NCBI GenBank assembly: GCA_017429765.1
Contig: JAFROJ010000068.1
Span: 1-64,000 of the forward strand
DNA: 64,000 bases
DNA from: Bacteroidales bacterium
GTDB taxonomy: Bacteria; Bacteroidota; Bacteroidia; Bacteroidales; UBA932
Direction of reading: 5' to 3'
The position numbers and the translations under genes are program-made. The notes below the pieces were generated by a model. It had not been told where the DNA came from, ran no database searches, and saw only the letters and a list, made by a program, of their open reading frames with translations. Positions 32,787-40,440 of this stretch are shown here, in pieces (the first letter of the stretch is position 1; the number at the start of each line of letters is the position of its first letter).

Positions 32787-33707
32787 CTACTTGTTGACCT
32801 GGAAACGGGTGTTGCCGGTGGCGAAGAAATCCACGATCTGACGGGCGGCGGCGAGGCCGGCGTTCATGTTGGCCTCGGCGGTCTGCGCGCCCATCTTCTT
32901 GGGCGTGGCGAACACCCTGGCACCGAACTTCTCCTTGAGAGCGGCGTAGTTGTCGGGCATCACGTCAGTCACATACTTAAGGTCGGGACGCTCCTCAAGA
33001 ACCTGCATAAGTCCTTCCTCATCAATAACTTCCTTACGGGCGGTGTTGACGAGGCAGGCACCCTTGGGCATCTTGGCGATCAGGTCGTGGCCGATGCTCT
33101 TGATGGTGGAAGGGAGGGCGGGGATGTGGATAGAGACATAGTCCGAGTTGGAATAAAGCTCCTCGACATTGAAGACCGGCCTCGCGCCTCCCGCCTCAAT
33201 CTGCTCGGGAGTGAGGAAGGGGTCAAGGGCGAGGATCTCCATCCCGAGAGCCTTGGCCTTGGCGCCGACCAACCGGCCCACGTTGCCGAAAGCCTGGACT
33301 CCGAGGCGCTTGCCCTGGATCTCGCTTCCGGTCGCGGGGGTGAACTGGGTACGGGCCATGAATATCATCATGGCGATGGCCAGCTCCGCCACGGCGTTGG
33401 AGTTCTGTCCGGGGGTGTTCATCACGACGACCTTATGAGCTGTCGCGGCCGCGAGGTCGACATTGTCGTAACCGGCGCCGGCGCGGACCACTATCTTCAG
33501 GTTCTTCGCGGCGTCCAGCACCTCGGCCGTGACTTTGTCGGAACGGATGATGAGGGCGTCGACATCAGCCACCGCCGCTATCAGCTCCGGAGCCCCGGCG
33601 TACCTCTCAAGGGCGGCGAACTCATGTCCGGCAGCCTCGACAATCTCCTTTATCCCGGCGACGGCCGCCGGGGAGAAAGGCTTCTGAGTAGCTATCAACA
33701 CTTTCAT
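32787..33707 (-). CDS. serA: D-3-phosphoglycerate dehydrogenase
   Basis: This NAD-dependent dehydrogenase (306 residues from ATG 33707) oxidises 3-phosphoglycerate to 3-phosphohydroxypyruvate, the first step of serine synthesis. It is a short form: substrate and nucleotide domains only, with no ACT domain, so feedback by serine through that domain is absent. Visible are VVRAGAGYDNVDL, the nucleotide loop FGNVGRLVG and VNTARKEVIDEEGL with the catalytic Arg. The active-site His of longer relatives is replaced by a KKMGAQTAEAN region, as in Bacteroidetes SerA. It starts 6 bp after serC. Confidence 0.92.
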   Translation of the reverse strand: MKVLIATQKPFSPAAVAGIKEIVEAAGHEFAALERYAGAPELIAAVADVDALIIRSDKVTAEVLDAAKNLKIVVRAGAGYDNVDLAAATAHKVVVMNTPGQNSNAVAELAIAMMIFMARTQFTPATGSEIQGKRLGVQAFGNVGRLVGAKAKALGMEILALDPFLTPEQIEAGGARPVFNVEELYSNSDYVSIHIPALPSTIKSIGHDLIAKMPKGACLVNTARKEVIDEEGLMQVLEERPDLKYVTDVMPDNYAALKEKFGARVFATPKKMGAQTAEANMNAGLAAARQIVDFFATGNTRFQVNK

Positions 33708-33713
33708 GGCCAA

Positions 33714-34787
33714 CTACTTCTTGAGGTTCTCGAATTCCTTCATGCAATCCACGAGGGCCTGGACGTCCTCGAGGGTGCAGGCGTTGTACAGAGAGGCCCT
33801 GAAACCTCCCACGGAGCGGTGACCCTTCAGGCCGACCATCCCTTTCTCCTTGGAGAAGGCGAGGAACTCGTCCTGGAGACTCTCGAAGCCCGGAGCCATG
33901 ACGAAGCACACATTCATGATGGAACGGTCCTCCTTGGCGGCTGTCCCGACGAAGAGCGGGTTGCGGTCGATCTCGCCGTAGAGAAGGTTGGCCTTCTCGG
34001 TGTAGATCTTGTTGATGGACTCGACTCCGCCGATGCCCTTCAAGCACTTCAATGTCTCGTTCATCATGAATATCGAGAACACGGGAGGAGTGTTGAACAT
34101 GGAGAGCTTGTCGAGGTGGACACGGTAGTCGAGCATGGTGGGAAGATACCTTGAGACCCTTCCGAGGGAATCCTTCTTGATGATGGCGAAGATCACGCCG
34201 GCGGGGCCGACATTCTTCTGGGCGCCGCCGTAGATGAGGTCATACTTGGACACGTCGACCGGGCGGCTCATGATGTCGGAGCTCATGTCAGCGATGAGGG
34301 GAACCGGGCAGTCGTAGTCTTCCTTGATCTCCGTGCCGTAGATGGTGTTGTTGGTGGTGATGTGGAAGTAGTCGATGTCGGTCGGGATCTCATATCCCTT
34401 GGGAATATAGGAATAGTTCTTGTCCGCGGAGCTCGCGAGGGCGTAGGCCTCGCCTATTCCCTTGGCCTCCTTGAGAGCCTTCTTGGCCCAGACTCCAGTC
34501 TCGAGATAAGCGGCCTTTTTCTCAAGATAGTTCATCGCGACATAGAGGAACTGGAGAGAGGCGCCGCCGCCGAGGAACACGACCTCATGGGTGTCGGGAA
34601 TGTGGAGCAGCTCCCTCCAGAGGGCGCGGCACTCATCCATCGTCTCGTCCCATTCCTTGGTGCGGTGGGAGATACTCAAAACAGACACACCAGTGCCCTT
34701 GAAGTCCTTCAGGGCCTCAATGGCGTTGTCGATGGCCACCTGGGGAAGGAGGCAGGGGCCGGCGTTGAAAACATGGACTTTTTTCAT
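33714..34787 (-). CDS. serC: Phosphoserine aminotransferase
   Basis: This 357-residue PLP enzyme transaminates 3-phosphohydroxypyruvate with glutamate to phosphoserine, and also serves pyridoxal synthesis. The N-terminal [12 protein letters not shown], the GGGASLQF phosphate-binding loop and the PLP lysine in [13 protein letters not shown] are typical, as is the C-terminal GFRASLYNA with the substrate Arg. It is first in the serC-serA-DUF1015 unit and has its own promoter. No serB gene is in the window. Confidence 0.95.
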   Translation of the reverse strand: MKKVHVFNAGPCLLPQVAIDNAIEALKDFKGTGVSVLSISHRTKEWDETMDECRALWRELLHIPDTHEVVFLGGGASLQFLYVAMNYLEKKAAYLETGVWAKKALKEAKGIGEAYALASSADKNYSYIPKGYEIPTDIDYFHITTNNTIYGTEIKEDYDCPVPLIADMSSDIMSRPVDVSKYDLIYGGAQKNVGPAGVIFAIIKKDSLGRVSRYLPTMLDYRVHLDKLSMFNTPPVFSIFMMNETLKCLKGIGGVESINKIYTEKANLLYGEIDRNPLFVGTAAKEDRSIMNVCFVMAPGFESLQDEFLAFSKEKGMVGLKGHRSVGGFRASLYNACTLEDVQALVDCMKEFENLKK

Positions 34788-34825
34788 TTCGGATATTTCG
34801 GATTTTAACTGATTATTGAATTAAT

Positions 34826-34847
34826 GATTAGGAATCAAAACCTAATC
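34826..34847. promoter_or_regulatory. Inverted repeat at the serC transcription start
   Basis: GATTAGG (34826-34832) and CCTAATC (34841-34847) are perfect inverted arms around an 8-bp AT-rich spacer, just downstream of the serC -7 element. It may be an operator over the start point or a weak hairpin ending the pyrB message. It has no U-tract, which disfavours a standard terminator. Confidence 0.45.
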
Positions 34848-34852
34848 CGGGT

Positions 34853-34884
34853 CAAAGATAGGCATTTTAAAAGGAATAACCCAA
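34853..34884 (-). promoter_or_regulatory. serC promoter (TTG-N21-TATCTTTG)
   Basis: On the minus strand TATCTTTG (34860-34853) is preceded by TTG (34884-34882), 21 bp away. The -33 box lies within the last codons of pyrB. Confidence 0.6.
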
Positions 34885-35775
34885 CAAATAGGAGATAATA
34901 GCCATCCGGACGTACATTCCGCCGCCGGCCTCCTGGAAATAGTAGGCGTAAGGTGTCGGGTCCACGTCCTCGGCTATCTCGCCGACCCTCGGGAGAGGGT
35001 GCATTATCCTCATCCCCGGACGGACTCCCCCGAGCATGGAGGCGGTGAGGCGGTAGACATCCTTGACCTTCTCATATTCCTCCATGTCAGGGAACCTCTC
35101 CTGCTGCACCCTGGTCATGTAGAGGATGTCGCACTCGTTCAGCCCGTCCTCGATCCTGGAGACCTGACGGTAAGGCACGCCCCTCGAGTCCAGCATCTCG
35201 AGATACTTCCTGGGGATGTTCAGCTCCTCTGGGGAGGTGAAGGTGAACCTCGGGCTGAACCAGCTCATCGCCTCGACCAGGGAGTGGACCGCGCGGCCGT
35301 ATTTCAAGTCACCGACCATGTTGATGTCCAAGCCTTCCAGCCTGCCCTGGGTCTTCTTGATCGCGTACAGGTCCAGGAGGGTCTGGGTGGGATGCTGGTT
35401 GGCTCCGTCCCCCGCGTTGATGACAGGGACAGACGCCACGGAGGCGGCTATGTCGGCGGCTCCCGCCATCGGGTGCCTCATCACTATCAAGTCCACATAG
35501 TTGGACACTATCCTGATGGTGTCCTCCAGGGTCTCGCCCTTGGTCTGGCTGGTGTTACGTGTGTCGGGGAAACCTATCACCCTGGCGCCCAGCCTGTTGA
35601 CGGCGGCCTCGAATGAGAGCCTCGTCCTTGTCGAAGGCTCGAAGAAAAGGCAGGCGACAACTTTTCCCGCCAGGAAGTCCCGCTCACGGTCTTTCTCGAA
35701 ACCGGCCGCGGAATCCAGGATCCGAAGAATCTCATCTTTGGAGAAATCCTGGATCGAAATCAAACTTTTAGGCAT
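34867..35775 (-). CDS. pyrB: Aspartate carbamoyltransferase catalytic subunit
   Basis: This 302-residue enzyme joins carbamoyl phosphate and aspartate in pyrimidine synthesis. The carbamoyl-phosphate motif [12 protein letters not shown] is at about 48-59, followed by [18 protein letters not shown] and the C-terminal [10 protein letters not shown] pyrI regulatory gene, which often follows pyrB in Bacteroidales, is not found here: the next downstream gene is serC. It is co-directional with the YigZ-family gene, 12 bp apart. Confidence 0.95.
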   Translation of the reverse strand: MPKSLISIQDFSKDEILRILDSAAGFEKDRERDFLAGKVVACLFFEPSTRTRLSFEAAVNRLGARVIGFPDTRNTSQTKGETLEDTIRIVSNYVDLIVMRHPMAGAADIAASVASVPVINAGDGANQHPTQTLLDLYAIKKTQGRLEGLDINMVGDLKYGRAVHSLVEAMSWFSPRFTFTSPEELNIPRKYLEMLDSRGVPYRQVSRIEDGLNECDILYMTRVQQERFPDMEEYEKVKDVYRLTASMLGGVRPGMRIMHPLPRVGEIAEDVDPTPYAYYFQEAGGGMYVRMAIISYLLGYSF

Positions 35776-35787
35776 AATATCTATTTA

Positions 35788-36393
35788 TTACTGAATATCT
35801 TCCACAAGGCAACCGTCAATCCCGGCGAGCCTTTTCCTGAAATCCTCCACGGAAGACAGACGTACCCAGGCCGACAGGCCGCAAGAGGCGCCGAATTCCT
35901 GATCCTTCTGACGGACGTCCATGTCTTTGAGGACCTTCATCACCTGGTTCATGTCCTGGTAGCCGAAACTGACCCTGTGCCACTTCCCTGCGATTTTCTC
36001 CACTTTGCCCGCCTTGTCAAGGGCCTCGGCGGAGGAGGTCTTGTAGGCCCTGATCAGCCCGGGGATCCCTAGCTTGATCCCCCCGAAATAGCGGACCACC
36101 ACGACAAGGGTGTCGCTCAGGCCCCGGGAATCTATCTGACCGAGGATGGGCCGGCCCGCCGACGACGAGGGTTCCCCGTCGTCATTAGCCCTGAAACGGT
36201 CGCCCAGATAGCCGAGCCGGTAAGCGTAGCAATGGTGCCTGGCGTCGTGGTACCTCTTTTTCAACTCGGTCACGATCTCCTTCACTTCCTCCTCAGTCTC
36301 AACAGGATAGGCATAGGATATGAAGCGGCTGCCATTGTCCTTGAACAATCCCTCGGCGGGTGCGGGAACGCTCAAGTAGGAATCTTTGATCAT
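35788..36393 (-). CDS. YigZ/IMPACT family protein
   Basis: This 201-residue protein has the IMPACT (UPF0029) fold: an N-terminal domain with RFISYAYPVETEEEV, DARHHCYAYRLG and the DGEPSSSAGRPILGQI signature, then a DUF1949-like C-terminal domain. Eukaryotic IMPACT regulates translation; the bacterial role is unclear. Its ATG lies only 4 nt beyond a -7 element, suggesting a leaderless mRNA. It heads a two-gene unit with pyrB. Confidence 0.9.
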   Translation of the reverse strand: MIKDSYLSVPAPAEGLFKDNGSRFISYAYPVETEEEVKEIVTELKKRYHDARHHCYAYRLGYLGDRFRANDDGEPSSSAGRPILGQIDSRGLSDTLVVVVRYFGGIKLGIPGLIRAYKTSSAEALDKAGKVEKIAGKWHRVSFGYQDMNQVMKVLKDMDVRQKDQEFGASCGLSAWVRLSSVEDFRKRLAGIDGCLVEDIQ

Positions 36394-36397
36394 ACCA

Positions 36398-36428
36398 CGA
36401 AATTAATGTTTTTAACATTATTTTGCAA
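36398..36428 (-). promoter_or_regulatory. yigZ-pyrB promoter (TTG-N20-TAATTTCG)
   Basis: On the minus strand TTG (36428-36426) and TAATTTCG (36405-36398) are 20 bp apart. It overlaps back-to-back with the plus-strand promoter whose -33 TTTG is at 36422-36425. Confidence 0.65.
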
Positions 36429-36453
36429 CGAGGCCGGTTTTTTTGTACTTTTG
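36422..36453 (+). promoter_or_regulatory. Promoter of the pRiA4b-like gene and miaA (TTTG-N20-TACTTTTG)
   Basis: TTTG at 36422-36425 and TACTTTTG at 36446-36453 are 20 bp apart, a full consensus match. The ATG is 18 nt after the -7 element. Confidence 0.8.
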
Positions 36454-36471
36454 AATAACTATTTGGGTTAT

Positions 36472-37047
36472 ATGGTTTATCAAATCAGAGTCACTCTGGC
36501 CGGAATCAAAGGATTCCACAGGGTTTACCGGATGGATGGCGGCCGCACTCTCTACGAGTTCCACAAGCAGATGCGGGCCGACATGGAGTTCCCGCAGGAT
36601 CAGCTGGTCATGTTCAAGGCGCTTGACGCCAGAGGGGAAGTCGTGGGGCGTTACGGGTTGTTCGACCTGGGTTCCGGGACGGTTGACAAGGTGACCGTCG
36701 ACCAGGTGGTGAGACAAGGCGTCGCCTCCTTCATCTATTTCTACGACGTTCCCAACAAGAAGAGCGTCATCCTCACTTTCGAGGGGGAGGAGGAGGGCCG
36801 CGGGCCTTCCCCGGTCATCGTGGATCTCAAAGGCCCCAATCCGATTGAGTTCGAGAACGGCTACGTCGCGTTCGAGGATCTTCCTGATTCCCAGCGCCAC
36901 TTGCCTGGCCAGAAGCCCGACTGGCTCTCAGAGTTAGGGGCCGGAAGCGAGGACGGCAAGACCGCCGATGAACCCGACGAGGATGAGGACGAAGACGACG
37001 AGGACGGGAAGGAGGTATTCGACGGCTCGGAGGATCTGGACTTCTAG
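36472..37047 (+). CDS. Plasmid pRiA4b ORF-3-like protein
   Basis: This 191-residue protein has the pRiA4b ORF-3 domain in its first 145 residues: MVYQIRVTLAGIKGFHRVYR, then HKQMRADMEF and a VASFIYFYDV...ILTFEGE core. The molecular role of the family is unknown. The C-terminus is strikingly acidic (EDEDEDDEDGKE and a final DLDF), which suggests a binding tail. ATG 36472 follows the promoter by 18 nt; longer in-frame starts would run through the promoter. It is followed after 3 bp by miaA, so the two are co-transcribed. Confidence 0.85.
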   Translation: MVYQIRVTLAGIKGFHRVYRMDGGRTLYEFHKQMRADMEFPQDQLVMFKALDARGEVVGRYGLFDLGSGTVDKVTVDQVVRQGVASFIYFYDVPNKKSVILTFEGEEEGRGPSPVIVDLKGPNPIEFENGYVAFEDLPDSQRHLPGQKPDWLSELGAGSEDGKTADEPDEDEDEDDEDGKEVFDGSEDLDF

Positions 37048-37050
37048 CCG

Positions 37051-37917
37051 ATGCCTCGCCGGCTTGCCATAATACTCGGGCCGACGGCTGTCGGGAAGAC
37101 GGACTTCAGCGTCCGGAAAGCCATTGAGTGCGGCTCCCCTGTCATATCTTGCGACTCAAGGCAGATCTACAAGGAGATGTCCATCGGGACAGCTGTCCCG
37201 GACAAGGAGACTTTGTCCGCCGTCAAGCACCACTTCATACAGACAGTGCCTGTCACCAGCCCCTACACGGCCGGGGACTATGAGAGAGACTCCCTGGCGT
37301 TGATCGGGCGCTTGTTCGACGAGGGTCATGACACACTTGTGATGACCGGCGGCTCAATGTTTTACATCGACGCCGTGTGTGGCGGGCTTGACGACCTCCC
37401 CTACGGCGATCCTGCCCTCCGCGCCTCTCTCTGGGAGAGAGTCCGGGCGGAGGGCGCGGAAAGCGTCGCCGAGGATCTCAAAGGGTTGGATCCCCTTACT
37501 TATTCAAGGATCGACAGGAAGAACAGCCAGAGGGTTGTCCGCGCCATGGAGGTCTGTCTGGTCTCGGGTCGGCCCTTGTCGTCTTTCAAGGCCACCGGCA
37601 CCAGGAAAAGGAATTTCGAGATAGAGAAAATCGGCCTGGAAAGGCCGAGGGAGGAACTCTATTCAAGAATAGACCGGAGGGTGCTGAGGATGATTGACGA
37701 AGGGCTCGAGGACGAGGTCAGGTCGCTCCTCCCTTACCGCGGGCTCCAGGCTCTCCAGACTGTCGGCTACAAAGAGATGTTCGATCACATCGACGGGAGA
37801 ATCTCCCTCGACGAGACGATCCGGCTGATCCAGAGAAACACCCGCCACTACGCCAAAAGGCAGATGACATGGTGGAGGAGGGACAACACCATTAAATGGG
37901 TCAAGCCAATTGATTAA
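37051..37917 (+). CDS. miaA: tRNA dimethylallyltransferase
   Basis: This 288-residue enzyme adds a dimethylallyl group to A37 of tRNAs that read codons starting with U. Signature segments are the P-loop GPTAVGKTDFS at residues 10-20, SCDSRQIYKEMSIGTA with the catalytic Asp, and the C-terminal tRNA-binding RNTRHYAKRQMTWWRRD. Its DMAPP substrate comes from the MEP pathway, to which the nearby ispH belongs. The next operon's -33 box overlaps its 3' end. Confidence 0.96.
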   Translation: MPRRLAIILGPTAVGKTDFSVRKAIECGSPVISCDSRQIYKEMSIGTAVPDKETLSAVKHHFIQTVPVTSPYTAGDYERDSLALIGRLFDEGHDTLVMTGGSMFYIDAVCGGLDDLPYGDPALRASLWERVRAEGAESVAEDLKGLDPLTYSRIDRKNSQRVVRAMEVCLVSGRPLSSFKATGTRKRNFEIEKIGLERPREELYSRIDRRVLRMIDEGLEDEVRSLLPYRGLQALQTVGYKEMFDHIDGRISLDETIRLIQRNTRHYAKRQMTWWRRDNTIKWVKPID

Positions 37918-37939
37918 TAGAGAATTATTCTTATTTTTG
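37910..37939 (+). promoter_or_regulatory. Promoter of the alarmone operon (TTG-N19-TATTTTTG)
   Basis: TTG at 37910-37912 and TATTTTTG at 37932-37939 are 19 bp apart. The TTG overlaps the miaA stop region. This supports a separate transcription unit starting with the RelA/SpoT-type gene. Confidence 0.7.
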
Positions 37940-37962
37940 TGTTTCATGTCCGTTTGAAAGGT

Positions 37963-39036
37963 ATGATGAAAGAAAGACATATGGACGCCCACTCGGAGGC
38001 TATCCTCCAGGAATACAGGGATAATCTTCCCCGGTTCGAGGAGACCGCCGTCAGGGTCCGCAGGACGCTTGAGGACACGTTCAAGGAGGCCGGGTTGATC
38101 GTGGCGGCGATAGAGTCAAGGGTGAAATCGGAGGACTCTCTCGCCGGCAAGCTGGAGCTCAAGGGGGGCAAATACGGAAGTCTCCGCGACATCACCGACA
38201 TTGTGGGGTTAAGGGTGATCACCTTCTACATCGACGATGTGGACAAGGTCGCCTCAGCCGTCGAGAGGCTCTTCGAAGTCGACTGGGAGAACTCCGTCGA
38301 CAAGCGCAAGATCCACGAGATCGACAGTTTCGGCTACCTCTCTCTCCATTACATCTGCTCCGTCAAGGATTTCGAGTACCGGTTCGAGATCCAGATGAGG
38401 ACCGTGCTGCAGCACGCCTGGGCGAACATGAACCACGACACCGGCTACAAATCCGGCGTCGAGATCCCCTTCCGCTACAAAAGGAGCATGAGCCGTATGG
38501 CCGGGATGCTCGAGCTCATCGACGAGGAGTTCAGCAGGATTCGCACCGAGCTCACGGACTACCGCAGGAAGGTGAAAGCTCTCGTGGCCTCCGGCAACCT
38601 CGACGAGGCTCCCCTTGACGGCGACACTTTCAGGAGCTACCTGGACCTGAAGCCTTTCGGACAGCTGAACAAGCTCATCGCCTCGATCAACCAGGCCGAG
38701 ATCCACGAGGTTCCCCTGATGCCCTACCTCCCTCTTTTCAAAGGGTTCGGATGCAAGACACTCGGTGACGTGTCACGGCTCATCAATGACAACTCCGAGG
38801 CCGCCTACCAGATCGCGGCCTACCAGATCGGGCTCACCGATCTTGACATAATCTCATCCTCCATCGGGCCGCAGGACATCTGCATCGCCTTCATCCTCAA
38901 GAGCGGCGGCGGAAAGGCCGGGATCAAATACATGTTCGACGAGTTGAACGGTCCATCCAGCGGTAACGAGATGATGGCCGAGATCCTTGTCGAGCAGTCC
39001 AAGGATTTCCCTTTCATGAATCAACACAATGGCTAA
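37963..39036 (+). CDS. RelA/SpoT-domain alarmone synthetase with a C-terminal extension
   Basis: This 357-residue protein (from ATG 37963) has a (p)ppGpp synthetase domain at about 10-200. Core motifs are GSLRDITDIVGLRVITFYIDD, the G-loop-like DSFGYLSLHYI and the catalytic EIQMRTVLQHAWANMNHD. It has neither the HD hydrolase half of long RSH proteins nor their TGS and ACT regions, so it is a small-alarmone-synthetase type. Residues about 210-357 are an extra domain I do not recognise. An HD hydrolase-like protein is encoded by the next gene, overlapping by 8 bp. I chose ATG 37963; a GTG at 37939 overlaps the -7 element, and ATG 37981 is a shorter alternative. Confidence 0.85.
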   Translation: MMKERHMDAHSEAILQEYRDNLPRFEETAVRVRRTLEDTFKEAGLIVAAIESRVKSEDSLAGKLELKGGKYGSLRDITDIVGLRVITFYIDDVDKVASAVERLFEVDWENSVDKRKIHEIDSFGYLSLHYICSVKDFEYRFEIQMRTVLQHAWANMNHDTGYKSGVEIPFRYKRSMSRMAGMLELIDEEFSRIRTELTDYRRKVKALVASGNLDEAPLDGDTFRSYLDLKPFGQLNKLIASINQAEIHEVPLMPYLPLFKGFGCKTLGDVSRLINDNSEAAYQIAAYQIGLTDLDIISSSIGPQDICIAFILKSGGGKAGIKYMFDELNGPSSGNEMMAEILVEQSKDFPFMNQHNG

Positions 39037-39607
39037 CAATCACATCGACACAGAGTTGCTCGACCGGGCCATCGTTTTCGCCGTGAAGGCCCACTCGGGG
39101 ACGGAAAGGCGCGGCAAAGGTTTCCCGTACATAGTCCACCCCCTTGAGGCGATGGAGATAGTGTCGACGATCACCCCTGACCAGGAGCTCCTGGCGGCCG
39201 CCGCGCTACACGACACCGTCGAGGACACCGATGTGACGGTGGAGATGATCCGCGGCGAGTTCGGGGAAAGGGTGGCCTCCATCGTGGCCAACGAGAGCGA
39301 CACCTTCGAGGAGGGGGTCAGCGAGGAGGACAGCTGGATGTCGCGGAAAAGAGCAGCCATCGACCGCCTGACCAGGGCCTCGCTTGACGTCAAGATCGTG
39401 GCTCTGGGTGACAAGCTCTCCAACATGAGAGCCATCGCGAGGGACTATTCGATAAAAGGGGACGGCATCTGGGACCTGTTCCACGTGAAGGACCGCAAGA
39501 TCCATGAGTGGCGCTTCCGGCGGCTCGCCGACTCCCTCCGTGAGCTGGAGGACACCTTCGCCTTCAAGGAGTTCGAGGAATTGATCAAAAAAGTGTTCGA
39601 CGATTGA
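39029..39607 (+). CDS. HD-domain alarmone hydrolase-like protein
   Basis: This 192-residue stand-alone HD phosphohydrolase is of the MESH1/small alarmone hydrolase type. All metal ligands are visible: His37 (YIVHPLEAM), His61-Asp62 in LHDTVEDT and Asp128 in LGDKLSNM. Such enzymes remove the 3' pyrophosphate of ppGpp. It overlaps the synthetase gene by 8 bp, so synthesis and breakdown of the alarmone are split over two coupled genes rather than fused as in SpoT/Rel. Known toxic-SAS systems pair a synthetase with a hydrolase antitoxin; whether this pair is one is untested. Confidence 0.87.
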   Translation: MANNHIDTELLDRAIVFAVKAHSGTERRGKGFPYIVHPLEAMEIVSTITPDQELLAAAALHDTVEDTDVTVEMIRGEFGERVASIVANESDTFEEGVSEEDSWMSRKRAAIDRLTRASLDVKIVALGDKLSNMRAIARDYSIKGDGIWDLFHVKDRKIHEWRFRRLADSLRELEDTFAFKEFEELIKKVFDD

Positions 39608-39609
39608 CC

Positions 39610-40440
39610 ATGGAAGCCATAAGAATATCCCTTGACGACTACATCCTCTCCGGAGGAGGGTTCAACGGCGAGAGCTACGACCACAGGACCGACCCTTCAG
39701 TGATGCTGAAGCTCTATTTCCCGGGCAAGATCCAACAGCCTCTGGATGAGATGGTTCTGGCGAGGAAAGTCTACGACCTGGGCATCCCTACCCCCGAGCC
39801 CGGGGAATATGTCGTGACCGGGGACGGAAGGTACGGGATACGCTTCCGCAGGGTGGCCGGGAAGAAATCCTATTCCCGGGCGACCGGTGACGATCCGGCG
39901 AATGTCGGGAAGTACGCCGGGGAGTTCGCCCGCATGTGCCTCGACCTCCACTCCACCCATGTTGACACCACCATGTTCGAGAACGTCAAGGACCGCTACT
40001 TCAGGCTGTTGGCCCAGAATCCGTTCTTCTCTCCCTCCGAGAAAGAGAAGCTCGGGATGTTCATCTCCGACACTCCCGACGAGGACACCGCCATCCACGG
40101 AGACCTCCAGTTCAGCAACGCGATATTCGTCGGGGATAAAAGATATTTCATCGATCTTGGAGACTTCTGCCACGGGAACCACCTTTTCGACGTCGGCATG
40201 GTCTACCTTTGCTGCAACCTTAGCGGCGAGGACTTCATCAGCGAGACTTTCCACATGCCCAAGTCCCTGGCGATGGAGTTCTGGCGCGAGTTTGTCCCGG
40301 TCTATTTCGGGGAGGGTCTGCCTCTCTCCGAGATCGACGAGATGATCCGTCCCTACGCCGGGCTCAAGACCCTGATCGTCGAGCGTGACACCAATTGCCC
40401 GATGCCCGAGTTCCGCGCCGCCTTATCCTCTATTCTATGA
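39610..40440 (+). CDS. APH-like kinase (TIGR02172-type)
   Basis: This 276-residue protein has the aminoglycoside-phosphotransferase/choline-kinase fold. The catalytic loop is IHGDLQFSNAIF (His-Gly-Asp, Asn) and the metal motif is YFIDLGDFCHGN in place of DFG/DWE. The N-lobe includes VMLKLYF with the ATP Lys. It resembles the Fibrobacter paralogous family TIGR02172; substrates are unknown. ATG 39610 follows the HD gene stop by 2 bp; TTG 39604 is a weaker alternative. Its stop overlaps the next start (ATGA), so it is coupled to the phosphatase gene. Confidence 0.8.
   Translation: MEAIRISLDDYILSGGGFNGESYDHRTDPSVMLKLYFPGKIQQPLDEMVLARKVYDLGIPTPEPGEYVVTGDGRYGIRFRRVAGKKSYSRATGDDPANVGKYAGEFARMCLDLHSTHVDTTMFENVKDRYFRLLAQNPFFSPSEKEKLGMFISDTPDEDTAIHGDLQFSNAIFVGDKRYFIDLGDFCHGNHLFDVGMVYLCCNLSGEDFISETFHMPKSLAMEFWREFVPVYFGEGLPLSEIDEMIRPYAGLKTLIVERDTNCPMPEFRAALSSIL

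Noticed and set aside
32205..34154. A 649-codon open frame on the plus strand
   Set aside because: It runs antisense through DUF1015, serA and serC, which have clear motifs and starts. Long antisense frames are expected in this GC-rich DNA. Its translation is low-complexity Leu/Gly/His/Asp-rich with no family signs.
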